From Cyclina sinensis (taxonomy: Eukaryota > Mollusca > Bivalvia > Venerida > Veneridae), in contig JAAONU010000013.1 of NCBI GenBank assembly GCA_012932295.1, forward strand, positions 4,448,603 through 4,512,602: a DNA stretch of 64,000 bases, in the 5' to 3' direction. The notes under the pieces were generated by a model. The model did no database searches. It worked only from the letters and a program-made list of their open reading frames with translations, and was not told the origin of the DNA. Shown in pieces: positions 26,670 through 32,933 of this stretch. The stretch's first letter is position 1; each line of letters starts with the position of its first letter. A program made the position numbers and the translations under genes.

Positions 26670-29600
26670 CTTGAAAAGTCATTAATTCCATATCATTAAT
26701 CCCAATGCAGTTCATTGTGAACTTAAGGAACAAAATCATGCCAAACAGGTCGCTGCTTCTGTACAGTTCTTTCATCATCTGACTGCTTTAGTGTTTCGGG
26801 TGACCTCTAAAATAATATCTTTTAAAAGGCACAGCCTAATTTGAAATATAAGGTAAGTTAAACACATAAATAATATAAAATATACATAAATAAAACTTGT
26901 CTTGTTAAAAGATAGATTTCTTAAAGACTTTGTACATCATAGTAAACATTTTATAGAGCATATTTGTTAGACGAAAATTTATAAGTAATTATTATTTAAA
27001 AGACAATTTATTTAAATGTTTTTTTTCATTCACCTGAAACAGGGTTTTCTTGGCATGTCTAAATTATTTTAGATGTCACCCGAAACAATTCTTTTGCTTT
27101 TATATGTTGGCAAAGGTGTTATTTAATATGCTATAGTGTATTTGCTTTGACAGAAAAATACTACCAAAACTTCAGTGTGAGTTTATAACACATCTGTTTC
27201 GGGTGACATTTAAGAAAAATTTAGCTATGTACATCAAATTTCATATCACCTACTGTTTAATTGCAAAAGTTTATTGTAAATATTTCTTTTGCTTCGTACC
27301 AGTGACCACAACCCCCACCACCACTAGAGCTTCTACAACAACAACAGAAGTGCCAGATACACCCAGTAAGTTATGAAGTCAGGTTTTTTTTTTAAGTTAG
27401 TAGGCTTCCTTTTCAAGTTGATGATGATGGTTACAATGATGGTTTCACAAATTCAAACTTGATATAAATTAGGAATGAACGAGGACACTAAATTATTCAT
27501 ACACTTTGCTCTGTTGAATAATTCATTAACTGAAGTAATTGATCCAAAATATCTAAAAATTAAAATGAACACAATAAGAATGTGTATGATTGCTTCATCT
27601 ATTTTGTTTAGGGTCGTGTTTCCAGTGCTTGGGTCCACCAATTATCTGTGAGAAGTTAAATGCCCCTCAGGATTGTCCAATTGAGAAACAGTACTGCATC
27701 AACATGCTGCAAAACTTCAGAAATGCCTCAAGGATAGTGGACATGAGGTATCAGAAATGTTGCCTTTTTTACTTCTAGGCTTTCAGGAGAAATGGAGGGA
27801 TTGAAAAAAGAATATTAAAGATGTTTTAAACCAGTCAGTTAATTAAAACCCCCAGATAGAATATCTGGGGGCTATATTGGATTCCAATGCGTTGGTTAGT
27901 CCATCTGCCCTTAGACAAAATTTGTCAGGACTATTTCTCAGCAACTTTTTCTCAGATTTAAATTAATAATACTTTGCAAGATTCATAAGTTGTGCATATC
28001 GTTGTCATGTCCCACTCTGATGATTTTTCAATGAGTTATGGACCTTAGATATTTTTTACACATCAGTTTGTCCAGTCTGTTTCTCATCAACTATTATTCA
28101 GATTTTAACAATACTCTGCAAGAATCGTAAGTACCAAGTGAAGTTGTGCTAGTTGTTGCTGCATTCTATTTCCTTGAATTTTCACTGAGTTATGGGCCTT
28201 TGATTCTTTTTTAACGGATACATTTTCCATGCAATTTCTCAGCAACTATTTGTCAGATTTCAAATACTTTGCAAGATTCATAAGTACCAAGCCTATTTAT
28301 GCATGTTATTGTTCTGTTCTAATCCAATAATTTTTCACTGAGTTATGGCCCTTTAATTTTTGTTACATATAAAATATAAGAAGTTTGTCCAGTGTAAGTT
28401 TGTCTGTGCCTTTTTCAGAAATTATAAATGGAGTATAATCAAACTTCTTTAGTACTTAGCCCAGATTTGCATGTCCTCATCATGTAGTATTTGTAAAGAT
28501 TCCTGATTTTTTTTTTTTACAGGATGGTTAAGTTTTGTGTGTTTATCCATATGACTCACTTATACTGCTGAGTTAACATTCCACAGAAGTTAGAGTTTTG
28601 AAATTTTCAGCCAGTGTTTATATGCCCAAAGGGGGCATATTATGTTATGGTCCTGGGTGTCCATCCATCTGTTAGCATTTTGGTTTCCAGAGGATAACTT
28701 GAGTACTCTTTGGTCTACAGTCTTTTAACTTCATATGATTATTGCCCACATTGAGTGGATGACCAGTATGGATTTTGGAGTCAGTACCTCAGGTCATATA
28801 GGCCTTAACATTGAAAACCATATCCTCCATGTAACTTGATAATCATTTGTTATAGAGACTTCGAACTTTAATATCATGATTGCAAACATTGAGTGGATGA
28901 CCACTATACATTTTGGGTCAGCATTCATAGGTCAAGGTCAAAGTGACCTAAATGTTTAAAATCATTTACACTGTGTAACTCGACAACCATTTGTCATAGA
29001 GATATATGACATATAAATGGTTGTACTTTTTGAGTGAATGACTCCTATTGATCTTGGGGTCAGTAGGTCAAAGGTGAAGGTCACAGTGGCCTAAACGCTA
29101 AAAACTATTTCCGCTGTAAAACTTTTTAACCATTTATCATACAGACCTCAAACTTCATATGATGATTGATTACATTGACCCCCGTACATCTTAGGATCAG
29201 TGGGTCAGATGTCAAGGTCACAATGACCTAAACACTGAAAAGCATTTCTGCTGTATTACTTGGCAACTACTTCCCATACAGACTTCTAACTTCTTGGGAT
29301 GATTGCCATCATTGCTTACATGACCCCTATACTGTTCGAGGTCTTAAAAAGGTCAAGGTGACGATCAAGTAAACAATCAATATTTCTGCACTATAACTTG
29401 ATAACCATGCATCACAGCATGAACATCATAACTTCTGAAAGACTGACATTTATACAAATCATAAAACCTTAAATTTCAGGTATGATAAAGATCTATAAAA
29501 CTCTAAAATTAATATTATAAAATGTTAAAAATCAAAATATTATAAATCAAAAACAAAAAATTCAGAAATTTAAAGCAAATCATTTAATTTCAAAGCCTAA

Positions 29601-30178
29601 GGTTTCCTCCCTTATATCATAAATGCATCATACTTAGAAAACACACCTTTCGGGCATATAATGCTCCGTCCAGTGGTGCTCTTGTTTTTTGTATTATGCC
29701 AGACAAACTATAAATGTAGAAACTGCTGTGTCTAGGTGGTATCCAGGGGTATTCATCACCTTATGATAGCTCTCATTTTCACTTGGATATGCCTAAAAAT
29801 AGTTAATGTTACCAAGGCAACCTTAAATGTTATTTCTGAACTCTGATTTATTTCGATTTAATGCTTTATTGGCAGAATGTCACGATCAATTAAATGTAAA
29901 AACTGTTTATGAAGAATGTTGACTCAGAAAAGAAAAAAAGACCCTTTCATTCAAGGTTAAAATTGAAATAAAACTAAAATATAAATAAATATTCTGCATT
30001 TCAGATGTGGGACAAGAACAGAGTGTCAGACTGGATGGTTTGAGAAATATTCATCTGATGACAAGTGCACGAAATTTACGAGTGATTACATATACACAAA
30101 TCAGTTTGACTGTGAGTTTTGTTGTGATACAGACAACTGCAATGGGAGAATCAACCCTGACAAAAAATGGCACCCATA
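780..30178 (+). CDS. Large secreted protein with 25 TSP1 repeats and a C-terminal LU domain (3' part of gene)
   Basis: About 30 exons were read by eye: TSP1 repeats 1-4, a Thr-rich linker exon, TSP1 repeats 5-25, a second Thr-rich linker exon, then an LU (Ly6/uPAR, three-finger) domain in two exons. Each repeat is 56-62 codons with the pattern WxxWxxW, CSxTCGGGT, RxRxC, PHGxxCxG, C(N)xxxCP: six cysteines and the Trp ladder of the TSP1 family. Exons are phase 1 at both ends, so single repeats can be gained or skipped without frame loss. TSP1 repeats act outside the cell in adhesion and ligand binding. WxxW is a C-mannosylation signal and CxxS/TCG an O-fucosylation signal; 18 of 25 repeats fit the latter. 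The C-terminus after the LU domain ([11 protein letters not shown], stop) has no hydrophobic tail, so no GPI or membrane anchor is seen. The 5' end is outside the window. Repeats 5 and 7 contain single-base frame breaks, so the gene is either partly decayed or the assembly has indel errors. Confidence 0.88.
1299..1478 (+). CDS. TSP1 repeat 2 exon
   Basis: 60 codons. Reads [38 protein letters not shown]. It has a three-residue insertion before PHG compared with the 57-codon repeats. The intron after it (1479-2339) shows no gene or clear repeat. Confidence 0.9.
2340..2510 (+). CDS. TSP1 repeat 3 exon
   Basis: 57 codons with donor GTAAGT. Reads [45 protein letters not shown] has become PMG. It carries an N-C-T glycosylation sequon. 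Intron 2511-2996 holds nothing recognised. Confidence 0.92.
2997..3167 (+). CDS. TSP1 repeat 4 exon
   Basis: 57 codons. Reads [44 protein letters not shown] lacks the Gly of the O-fucosylation signal. It ends in CP plus a base A, which joins the Thr linker exon as ACT. Confidence 0.92.
3623..3652 (+). CDS. Thr-rich linker mini-exon
   Basis: 30-nt exon between a ttttcattacag acceptor and GTACTT donor. With the carried base it reads TTTTTTEAP, then a split codon. Phase 1 to phase 1. It separates repeats 1-4 from 5-25 and is a likely O-glycosylated spacer. A very similar linker precedes the LU domain at 27303. Confidence 0.8.
3952..4123 (+). pseudogene. TSP1 repeat 5 exon with a +1 frame break
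   Basis: Splice sites are intact (ctag acceptor, ccaG|GTAATT donor) and the start reads [28 protein letters not shown]. The end, [15 protein letters not shown] then CP, is readable only one frame over. The exon is 172 nt rather than the usual 171, so there is one extra base near 4050-4065 (cctttctcttcacggg). As written, the frame stops at a TAG just after the break. It could be true decay, an allele, or an assembly error. Confidence 0.85.
4388..5740. mobile_element. Repeat element built of about eight 145-bp units
   Basis: Tandem copies of CTCAATAACTTGAGTTTG-type units begin near 4471, 4615, 4760, 4905, 5050, 5194, 5341 and 5484, degrading to the right. Most contain TCAAGGTCA. The array is bracketed by related inverted ends: ACCAGGTTTTCAACGAAAAC near 4390 and CGTTGAAAACCTGGTTTTCG near 5698. 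Inserted in the intron before TSP1 repeat 6, it ends within about ten bases of that exon's acceptor. Confidence 0.8.
5750..5849 (+). CDS. TSP1 repeat 6, first half exon
   Basis: Reads [28 protein letters not shown], then a phase-2 donor (AG|GTAAAA). The second half is at 6864. The acceptor sits directly against the repeat element on its left. Confidence 0.88.
6864..6934 (+). CDS. TSP1 repeat 6, second half exon
   Basis: Completes the split Arg codon and reads [16 protein letters not shown]; 100 + 71 nt gives the usual 171. The splitting intron (5850-6863) has no recognised element. The following intron 6935-7549 shows only short chance ORFs. Confidence 0.88.
7550..7721 (+). pseudogene. TSP1 repeat 7 exon with a +1 frame break
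   Basis: Reads [38 protein letters not shown], and then meets TGA in the expected frame. DLCP follows one frame over because of an extra T near 7707 (gcgacttgat). Length 172 nt rather than 171. Splice sites are intact. Same type of defect as in repeat 5. Confidence 0.87.
8116..8286 (+). CDS. TSP1 repeat 8 exon
   Basis: 57 codons. Reads [38 protein letters not shown]. The first Trp is Leu and PHG is PRG. The donor GTTCAT is weak. Intron 7722-8115 holds nothing recognised. Confidence 0.9.
8609..8705 (+). CDS. TSP1 repeat 9, first half exon
   Basis: Reads [28 protein letters not shown], then a phase-2 donor AA|GTATGT. It is completed at 9940. The break falls near the same place as in repeat 6. 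Confidence 0.9.
8706..9939. other. 1.2-kb intron splitting TSP1 repeat 9
   Basis: No gene, repeat family or structured RNA recognised. The open stretch at 8910-9107 has no TSP1 pattern or splice context. Confidence 0.6.
9940..10013 (+). CDS. TSP1 repeat 9, second half exon
   Basis: Completes the Lys codon and reads [18 protein letters not shown]; 97 + 74 nt gives 171. Acceptor tttctcttcag, donor GTAGAT. Confidence 0.88.
10207..10377 (+). CDS. TSP1 repeat 10 exon
   Basis: Reads [41 protein letters not shown] replaces CGGG, so the O-fucosylation signal is lost. N-C-T sequon present. The next intron holds a small hairpin repeat at 10815-10882. Confidence 0.92.
10815..10882. mobile_element. Hairpin element, short copy
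   Basis: Perfect 18-bp arms TGCGACCAGTGTAGACCA (10815-10832) and its reverse complement (10865-10882) flank a core with GATCAGACTGCATGGATGTG. It is the same family as the longer element at 25939-26181. Confidence 0.85.
10992..11162 (+). CDS. TSP1 repeat 11 exon
   Basis: Reads [38 protein letters not shown]. Donor GTAAGT. All six cysteines and three Trp are present. Intron 11163-11608 holds nothing recognised. Confidence 0.92.
11609..11779 (+). CDS. TSP1 repeat 12 exon
   Basis: Reads [39 protein letters not shown]. First Trp is Phe. Donor GTAAGT. Intron 11780-12094 holds only a chance ORF. Confidence 0.92.
12095..12268 (+). CDS. TSP1 repeat 13 exon
   Basis: 58 codons. Reads [39 protein letters not shown]. 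Third Trp is Phe and PHG is PHR. N-C-T sequon present. Confidence 0.92.
12512..12682 (+). CDS. TSP1 repeat 14 exon
   Basis: Reads [43 protein letters not shown] replaces CGGG and the terminal CP is CS. The next intron carries a (TCA)n-like run near 12738-12770. Confidence 0.9.
13034..13204 (+). CDS. TSP1 repeat 15 exon
   Basis: Reads [44 protein letters not shown] lacks both the Ser/Thr and the Gly of the O-fucosylation signal, the most altered site in the array. Confidence 0.92.
13435..13605 (+). CDS. TSP1 repeat 16 exon
   Basis: Reads [39 protein letters not shown]. Canonical in all motifs; N-C-T sequon present. Intron 13606-13988 holds nothing recognised. Confidence 0.93.
13989..14159 (+). 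CDS. TSP1 repeat 17 exon
   Basis: Reads [39 protein letters not shown]. Donor GTAGGT. N-C-T sequon present. Confidence 0.93.
14459..14641 (+). CDS. TSP1 repeat 18 exon
   Basis: 61 codons, with a four-residue insertion before the PYGKNCTG segment. Reads [33 protein letters not shown] is PYG. A long (AT)n run begins only about 16 bp after its donor. Confidence 0.92.
14657..14733. repeat. (AT)n microsatellite
   Basis: About 75 bp of uninterrupted TA/AT dinucleotide in the intron directly after TSP1 repeat 18. Confidence 0.97.
14867..14939 (+). CDS. TSP1 repeat 19, first half exon
   Basis: Reads [24 protein letters not shown], then a phase-2 donor (AG|GTGTGT). The break is earlier in the repeat than in repeats 6 and 9. 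Confidence 0.88.
15257..15357 (+). CDS. TSP1 repeat 19, second half exon
   Basis: Completes the Arg codon and reads [25 protein letters not shown]; 73 + 101 nt gives 174 (58 codons). Its last base C joins AG of the next exon as Gln. Confidence 0.88.
15480..17130. repeat. Decayed interspersed repeats in a 2.1-kb intron
   Basis: From about 15490 to 16340, degenerate units repeat (AGCTCAGATCA-like, TCATGAAACTTG-like, GGTCA-like). At 16672 a GTGCCCCCATTAGGAGGCAC hairpin end starts a second family with CCATCTGTCCATCTGTCTG. No coding exon seen between 15358 and 17466. Confidence 0.6.
17467..17634 (+). CDS. TSP1 repeat 20 exon
   Basis: 56 codons, the shortest. Reads [38 protein letters not shown]. 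The first residue is Gln rather than the usual Val because the previous exon ends in C. Donor GTGAGT. Confidence 0.9.
18006..18176 (+). CDS. TSP1 repeat 21 exon
   Basis: Reads [43 protein letters not shown] replaces CGGG. Introns 17635-18005 and 18177-18780 hold nothing recognised. Confidence 0.9.
18781..18966 (+). CDS. TSP1 repeat 22 exon
   Basis: 62 codons, the longest. Reads [40 protein letters not shown]. Extra residues lie before PHG and before the last Cys. The intron after it (18967-19840) holds nothing recognised. Confidence 0.9.
19841..20014 (+). CDS. TSP1 repeat 23 exon
   Basis: 58 codons. Reads [39 protein letters not shown]. Ala replaces the usual first Val and PHG is PHI. Intron 20015-20483 holds nothing recognised. 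Confidence 0.9.
20484..20654 (+). CDS. TSP1 repeat 24 exon
   Basis: Reads [42 protein letters not shown] is PQG. The following 2.3-kb intron carries a hAT-type insertion. Confidence 0.92.
21502..22915. mobile_element. Non-autonomous hAT-type transposon
   Basis: Both sides carry the same 8-bp direct repeat GTGAAAAG (21494-21501 and 22916-22923). The ends are inverted: TTGGGATGGGAATGAATA on the left, and the reverse complement of the right end reads TAGGGATGGGAATGAATA. An 8-bp target duplication and this type of end are hAT hallmarks. No transposase frame is visible. A second element lies inside it. Confidence 0.88.
21917..22706. mobile_element. Inverted-array element nested in the hAT element
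   Basis: The left arm has six copies of GACAAAATCCCCTTC-like units (about 21924-22055); the right arm has five copies in reverse complement (about 22561-22700). Outside the arms GTTGTTAAT occurs on both sides (21908-21916 and 22707-22715), a candidate 9-bp target duplication. No coding frame of note inside. Confidence 0.75.
22992..23165 (+). CDS. TSP1 repeat 25 exon (last TSP1)
   Basis: 58 codons. Reads [39 protein letters not shown]. First Trp is Phe and the ending is CL rather than CP. Donor GTAAGT; the last base T joins TG of the linker exon as Leu. Confidence 0.92.
23255..24190. mobile_element. Interspersed repeat with four degenerate 170-180 bp units
   Basis: It begins near a CTCACCTGAG / CTTAAGGTGAGC pair and a TATGCCCCCGAAAGGAGGCA hairpin. 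It continues with units holding CTTCATCTCCAAAAC, TTTCATTGAAACTTCACAGG and GTTTGTCACCAAGCC near 23540, 23720, 23890 and 24060. Intronic. Confidence 0.7.
24899..25392. repeat. 41-bp minisatellite, about 12 copies
   Basis: Unit AGATCTTTTCCACTCTCAGC plus CCTTGACTTGTATCTTTTCA plus C, with few changes between copies. Because three units are 123 bp, frames stay open through it and give false ORFs. Intronic, between TSP1 repeat 25 and the linker exon. Confidence 0.95.
25939..26181. mobile_element. Long hairpin (MITE-like) element
   Basis: Ends are TTAACCCTTTA and its exact reverse complement. Inside, long arms with GCGACCAGTGCAGATCCAGA on the left pair with TCTGGATCTGCACTGGTCGC on the right. It would fold into an almost continuous hairpin. 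No coding capacity. Related to the short copy at 10815-10882. Confidence 0.88.
26591..26667. repeat. (AT)n microsatellite
   Basis: About 75 bp of uninterrupted TA dinucleotide; a second such run in this gene, here in the long intron before the linker exon. Confidence 0.97.
27303..27365 (+). CDS. Thr-rich linker exon before the LU domain
   Basis: 21 codons, phase 1 to 1. With the carried base it reads [19 protein letters not shown], then TP. Acceptor gcttcgtaccag, donor GTAAGT. A likely mucin-like O-glycosylated hinge, similar to the linker at 3623. Confidence 0.85.
27612..27747 (+). CDS. LU (Ly6/uPAR) domain, first exon
   Basis: Reads [16 protein letters not shown], then [21 protein letters not shown] and a split Arg codon. 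The CxxC start, DCP and YC spacing fit the LU/three-finger fold. The NAS sequon may be N-glycosylated. Ends phase 2 with donor GTATCA; completed at 30005. Confidence 0.8.
27849..28600. mobile_element. Interspersed repeat with CCCCCAGATA hairpin end
   Basis: Starts with CCCCCAGATA (27849-27858) paired to TATCTGGGGG (27862-27871), followed by degenerate units with TTTCTCAGCAACTATT and GCAAGATTCATAAGT. It sits in the intron that splits the LU domain. Confidence 0.6.
28621..29660. mobile_element. TATGCCC-ended interspersed element, copy A
   Basis: Opens with TATGCCCAAAGGGGGCATAT and ends with CCTTTCGGGCATATA. Inside are degenerate units with GGTCAAGGTCA, and near the far end a TAAATCAAAAACAAAAAA-like tract. 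The same sequence, reverse complemented, is at 37241-38597. Intronic in the LU domain. Confidence 0.82.
30005..30178 (+). CDS. LU domain, second exon, and stop
   Basis: Completes the Arg codon and reads [20 protein letters not shown], then [14 protein letters not shown], the signature LU ending (CCxxxxCN), followed by [11 protein letters not shown] and TAG. With the first exon it has 12 cysteines. No C-terminal hydrophobic segment, so no GPI signal is visible. The intron is phase 2, unlike the phase-1 TSP1 borders. Confidence 0.82.
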
Positions 30179-30718
30179 GATACTATCAAATAAATTACCA
30201 TATCATTTTCAAGTGGTAACGGAATTATTTCATATGTATTTATGCTCTTTTTTTTACCAAGCTGCCATATAATTTTTTTCCCTTGTAGAAGATAGAGTAT
30301 AAAAGCAATACTTTTTTTAGATTCTAGAAATCAGTGCTCGATTTTGTCAAAACATTCATGACTTAAGTTTTTATTTTTTTATGACACAAGTAGGACAGTA
30401 CAGCAAATGCTTATAATATAATTCTGTTCAGTTTGTCACTTACAATACATTATAATGTTTTCACATGGGTAACGGTTTTAAGAGACTTGGCCTGTCACTT
30501 TTTGTATGCCTAAAGGTTCCATTATGTTATGGCTCTCTTTTCTTATCACTATGTTTATCATCAGACCCTGTCTAGAGCCATATCTGTAAAATTAATGTAC
30601 AGATTTAAAACAAAAACTTGACGATAGTTAAACATTTCAATAGATTGTTTTTGGAACACTTTAGTTGAGACCCTTACTTACAAAAAATCATGTTTACAGG
30701 AAATAGAGAAAGGTATTC

Positions 30719-30773
30719 AATAAACCTCCTGCAAATGTTTAATGTATGTCTGTATACAAAATAAGAAAATAAA
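30719..30773 (+). terminator. Candidate poly(A) signals of the TSP1-LU gene
   Basis: AATAAA occurs at 30719-30724 and 30768-30773, about 540-600 bp after the stop. Either could serve; an AT-rich sequence produces such hexamers by chance. Confidence 0.4.
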
Positions 30774-31030
30774 TTCTCTTAACATTTTGGAAGACTTCAT
30801 TTAGGTAAGTAATTGCTCTTGGCAAAATGTGCTAGGACTGTAAAATATTTTGGTAATTTTCTTCAGAATAAAGACCTGAACATGTATGTTCCATCCAGTT
30901 TTTAGGTGTTTCTTAATCTTGACTAACAAACAAAAAGAAGTATTAAATGAAGTAACTTCAGAAAAAAAATGAAGTCTGATGGGTGTGTAGGTCTCGGTAG
31001 GCTAACCCCTGAATTTATTTGCTACAAGGA

Positions 31031-31160
31031 GGGACAGTGGTCAAGTGGTAACACTTCCAATCTGGAGGTCACTGCTTTGAATCCTAAATCCAGGAAGCAT
31101 TTTTTAAGGATTAATAGAAGTTGCAAGAACTTGTTTCCCAGATGATGTAACATAAATAGG
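31031..31160 (+). mobile_element. tRNA-derived SINE remnant
   Basis: GGACAGTGGTCAAGTGGTAA resembles the A box of a class II tRNA head, and GGTCACTGCTTTGAATCC resembles a B box about 25 bp later, then an A-rich tail. It lacks a proper acceptor stem pairing, so it is not a functional tRNA. Confidence 0.6.
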
Positions 31161-31948
31161 TTTAAACTAAACTAAAAATATCTCAAAGTATGTCAGTACC
31201 TTCATTTTGAAGTTGAGGGTTTCATGTCATTCTGGGGCTTGATTTATACTGATACTTGAAAAAGGTGTCCGATGATGCTGTCACAAGAAGTCACCGATAC
31301 TTATTTCATAACGCAAGTACTCACTATGTATCTACCTCGCCCTACTTTCGCATAAAATGTGCAACAACATTTAAAAGCATATTTTCTGGAAAACAGAATA
31401 TTTATCCACTATGCTTGTCTTCTTGAAATTTGGTGAAATAAGTTTGAGAAGAATTGGAATTGTTACGTTTATGTTACTGGACAAGGGAGGTAACTATTCA
31501 GGGGTATCAAATACCATATGTTGATTGCAAAGGGAAATAAAAAACGAAATATTTGAAATTCTAGATTTGTACCTTTTTATCTTGTTACAAAGTATAGTAT
31601 TTGTTTAATAAAAATTGTACATTTTAATTATTAGAGTAGGTAGCTTTTTGAAAACATTTGTTATGTAAATTAAAAAAAGTATCATCAATATTTAAATGTT
31701 TTTGCTCTTTTTATTTGACACTATATTCACTTATAACAAGAGAATGTTATAAGTAAATTATACAGTAATTTTACAAGCTAGCATCTGGCATATTTTGGCT
31801 TTTAGAGCAATATACACATATGATGATGATCTTTATTTCAACATTGTCCCTAAATCCATCTATAATACACTTACACAAGAACAGAAGAAGAAAAAATGAA
31901 GAAGTGGTGTTTTCAAACAAATTTAATTCACATATATGTTAAAAAACA

Positions 31949-32028
31949 TCATTTAAGAGCATGAACTCGCTGTTTCAAGATATGTTTCAATGAGTCTGCT
32001 GATAACCTGTTTTCCTGGATTGACACAC
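31949..32028 (-). CDS. Last exon of a possible small gene that encloses KIN17
   Basis: After acceptor tttctag the phase-1 frame reads VSIQENRLSADSLKHILKQR, then VHALK and TGA. This frame looks protein-like, and it fits the phase left by the start exon at 44426-44501. It is not the KIN17 ending, which is at 32862-32933. A TTTATT (minus-strand AATAAA) lies at 31832-31837, about 115 bp downstream. Function unknown. Confidence 0.5.
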
Positions 32029-32861
32029 CTAGAAACATGAAAGCCATGATAGAACAAAATCACCTATCAAAGTCTTAAAACATAGGTAATGACAGTTTGA
32101 CAGACTTCCTGTTCATCCTGCAAACCTCAACTAAGCTGTTCAGTCTAAATAATTTTCTGATGGATACGACAAGATGACAGACAAACTTGATATAAAACAT
32201 GTTTAAAATAAGATTGTCTTGCACAGGTCAGCTGAAAACTGGTGGCTCAGTAGTAAACACTGAAATCTGGCATCTAAGTTCTTGAAAGATTACAAATTAA
32301 TATTTTTTTCTATTACAATAGTGAACAAAGTCTATCAGAGAGAGCTTTCTCTTTATCCAACTAAAATCATGTCTGTGATGTTACAATGAGACTGTATAAC
32401 TTGTTTTGCTGTCAATGAGTGCAGGAATTAGCTACCACTGAACATAATCTTTATTCAGGAGTGCCAGGAGAGATATCAACTTATAAATTAAAAGCCTGCT
32501 TTAGACTTTTCATTGTATTAAATGCTTGAAACAGAAGCTAGAAAGTACCACATGCACTGTGTATCTCAGTTGTGTGAATCATTATTATAAGGTCTATGCT
32601 TTCTGTAAATTGGAAGGCTTATAATGCCATACACCTTTGTACTACCTTCTCTCTGCTATTGATTCAAATTATTAAAAGTTAATGAACTATAATATAATAA
32701 CTTAATTTGTACAAAACATGTCTTATAGTTCTCATACACTTTTAGCATGCTCATCAACTGTCACTGATACATTAACCTTTTAGTTGACTTTAGCAATATC
32801 ATTTAAATAGTTTGTTGTTGTTGTAATAATCCTATACGACAAGATTTCCTGTTGGTTATTA
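32029..32861. other. KIN17 3' region
   Basis: Likely 3' UTR of KIN17. TTTATT at 32450-32455 (AATAAA on the minus strand), about 410 bp past the stop, is a candidate poly(A) signal. No other gene seen. Confidence 0.4.
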
Positions 32862-32933
32862 TCATGACGGCTGGTATATTTTACAAACATCTTCATATGG
32901 TATTTTCTGTAGGTTCCTGCCCTTTAATGGTCC
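32862..32933 (-). CDS. KIN: KIN17 exon 10 (last)
   Basis: Acceptor tatttcag, then GPLKGRNLQKIPYEDV, CKIYQPS and TGA. It matches the family ending GPLKGRR..YEDISKL in place. Phase 0 entry. Confidence 0.88.
   Translation of the reverse strand, partial: GPLKGRNLQKIPYEDVCKIYQPS

Larger units (their letters stand above)
30179..31948. other. Convergent intergenic region
   Basis: Between the stop of the plus-strand TSP1-LU gene and the last exon read on the minus strand. It holds likely 3' UTR and a tRNA-like SINE remnant at 31031. No gene recognised. Confidence 0.5.

Noticed and set aside
31985..32028. Reading VCQSRKTGYQQTH as the KIN17 C-terminus
   Set aside because: It fits phase but not the family; GPLKGRN..YEDV at 32862-32933 is the conserved ending.
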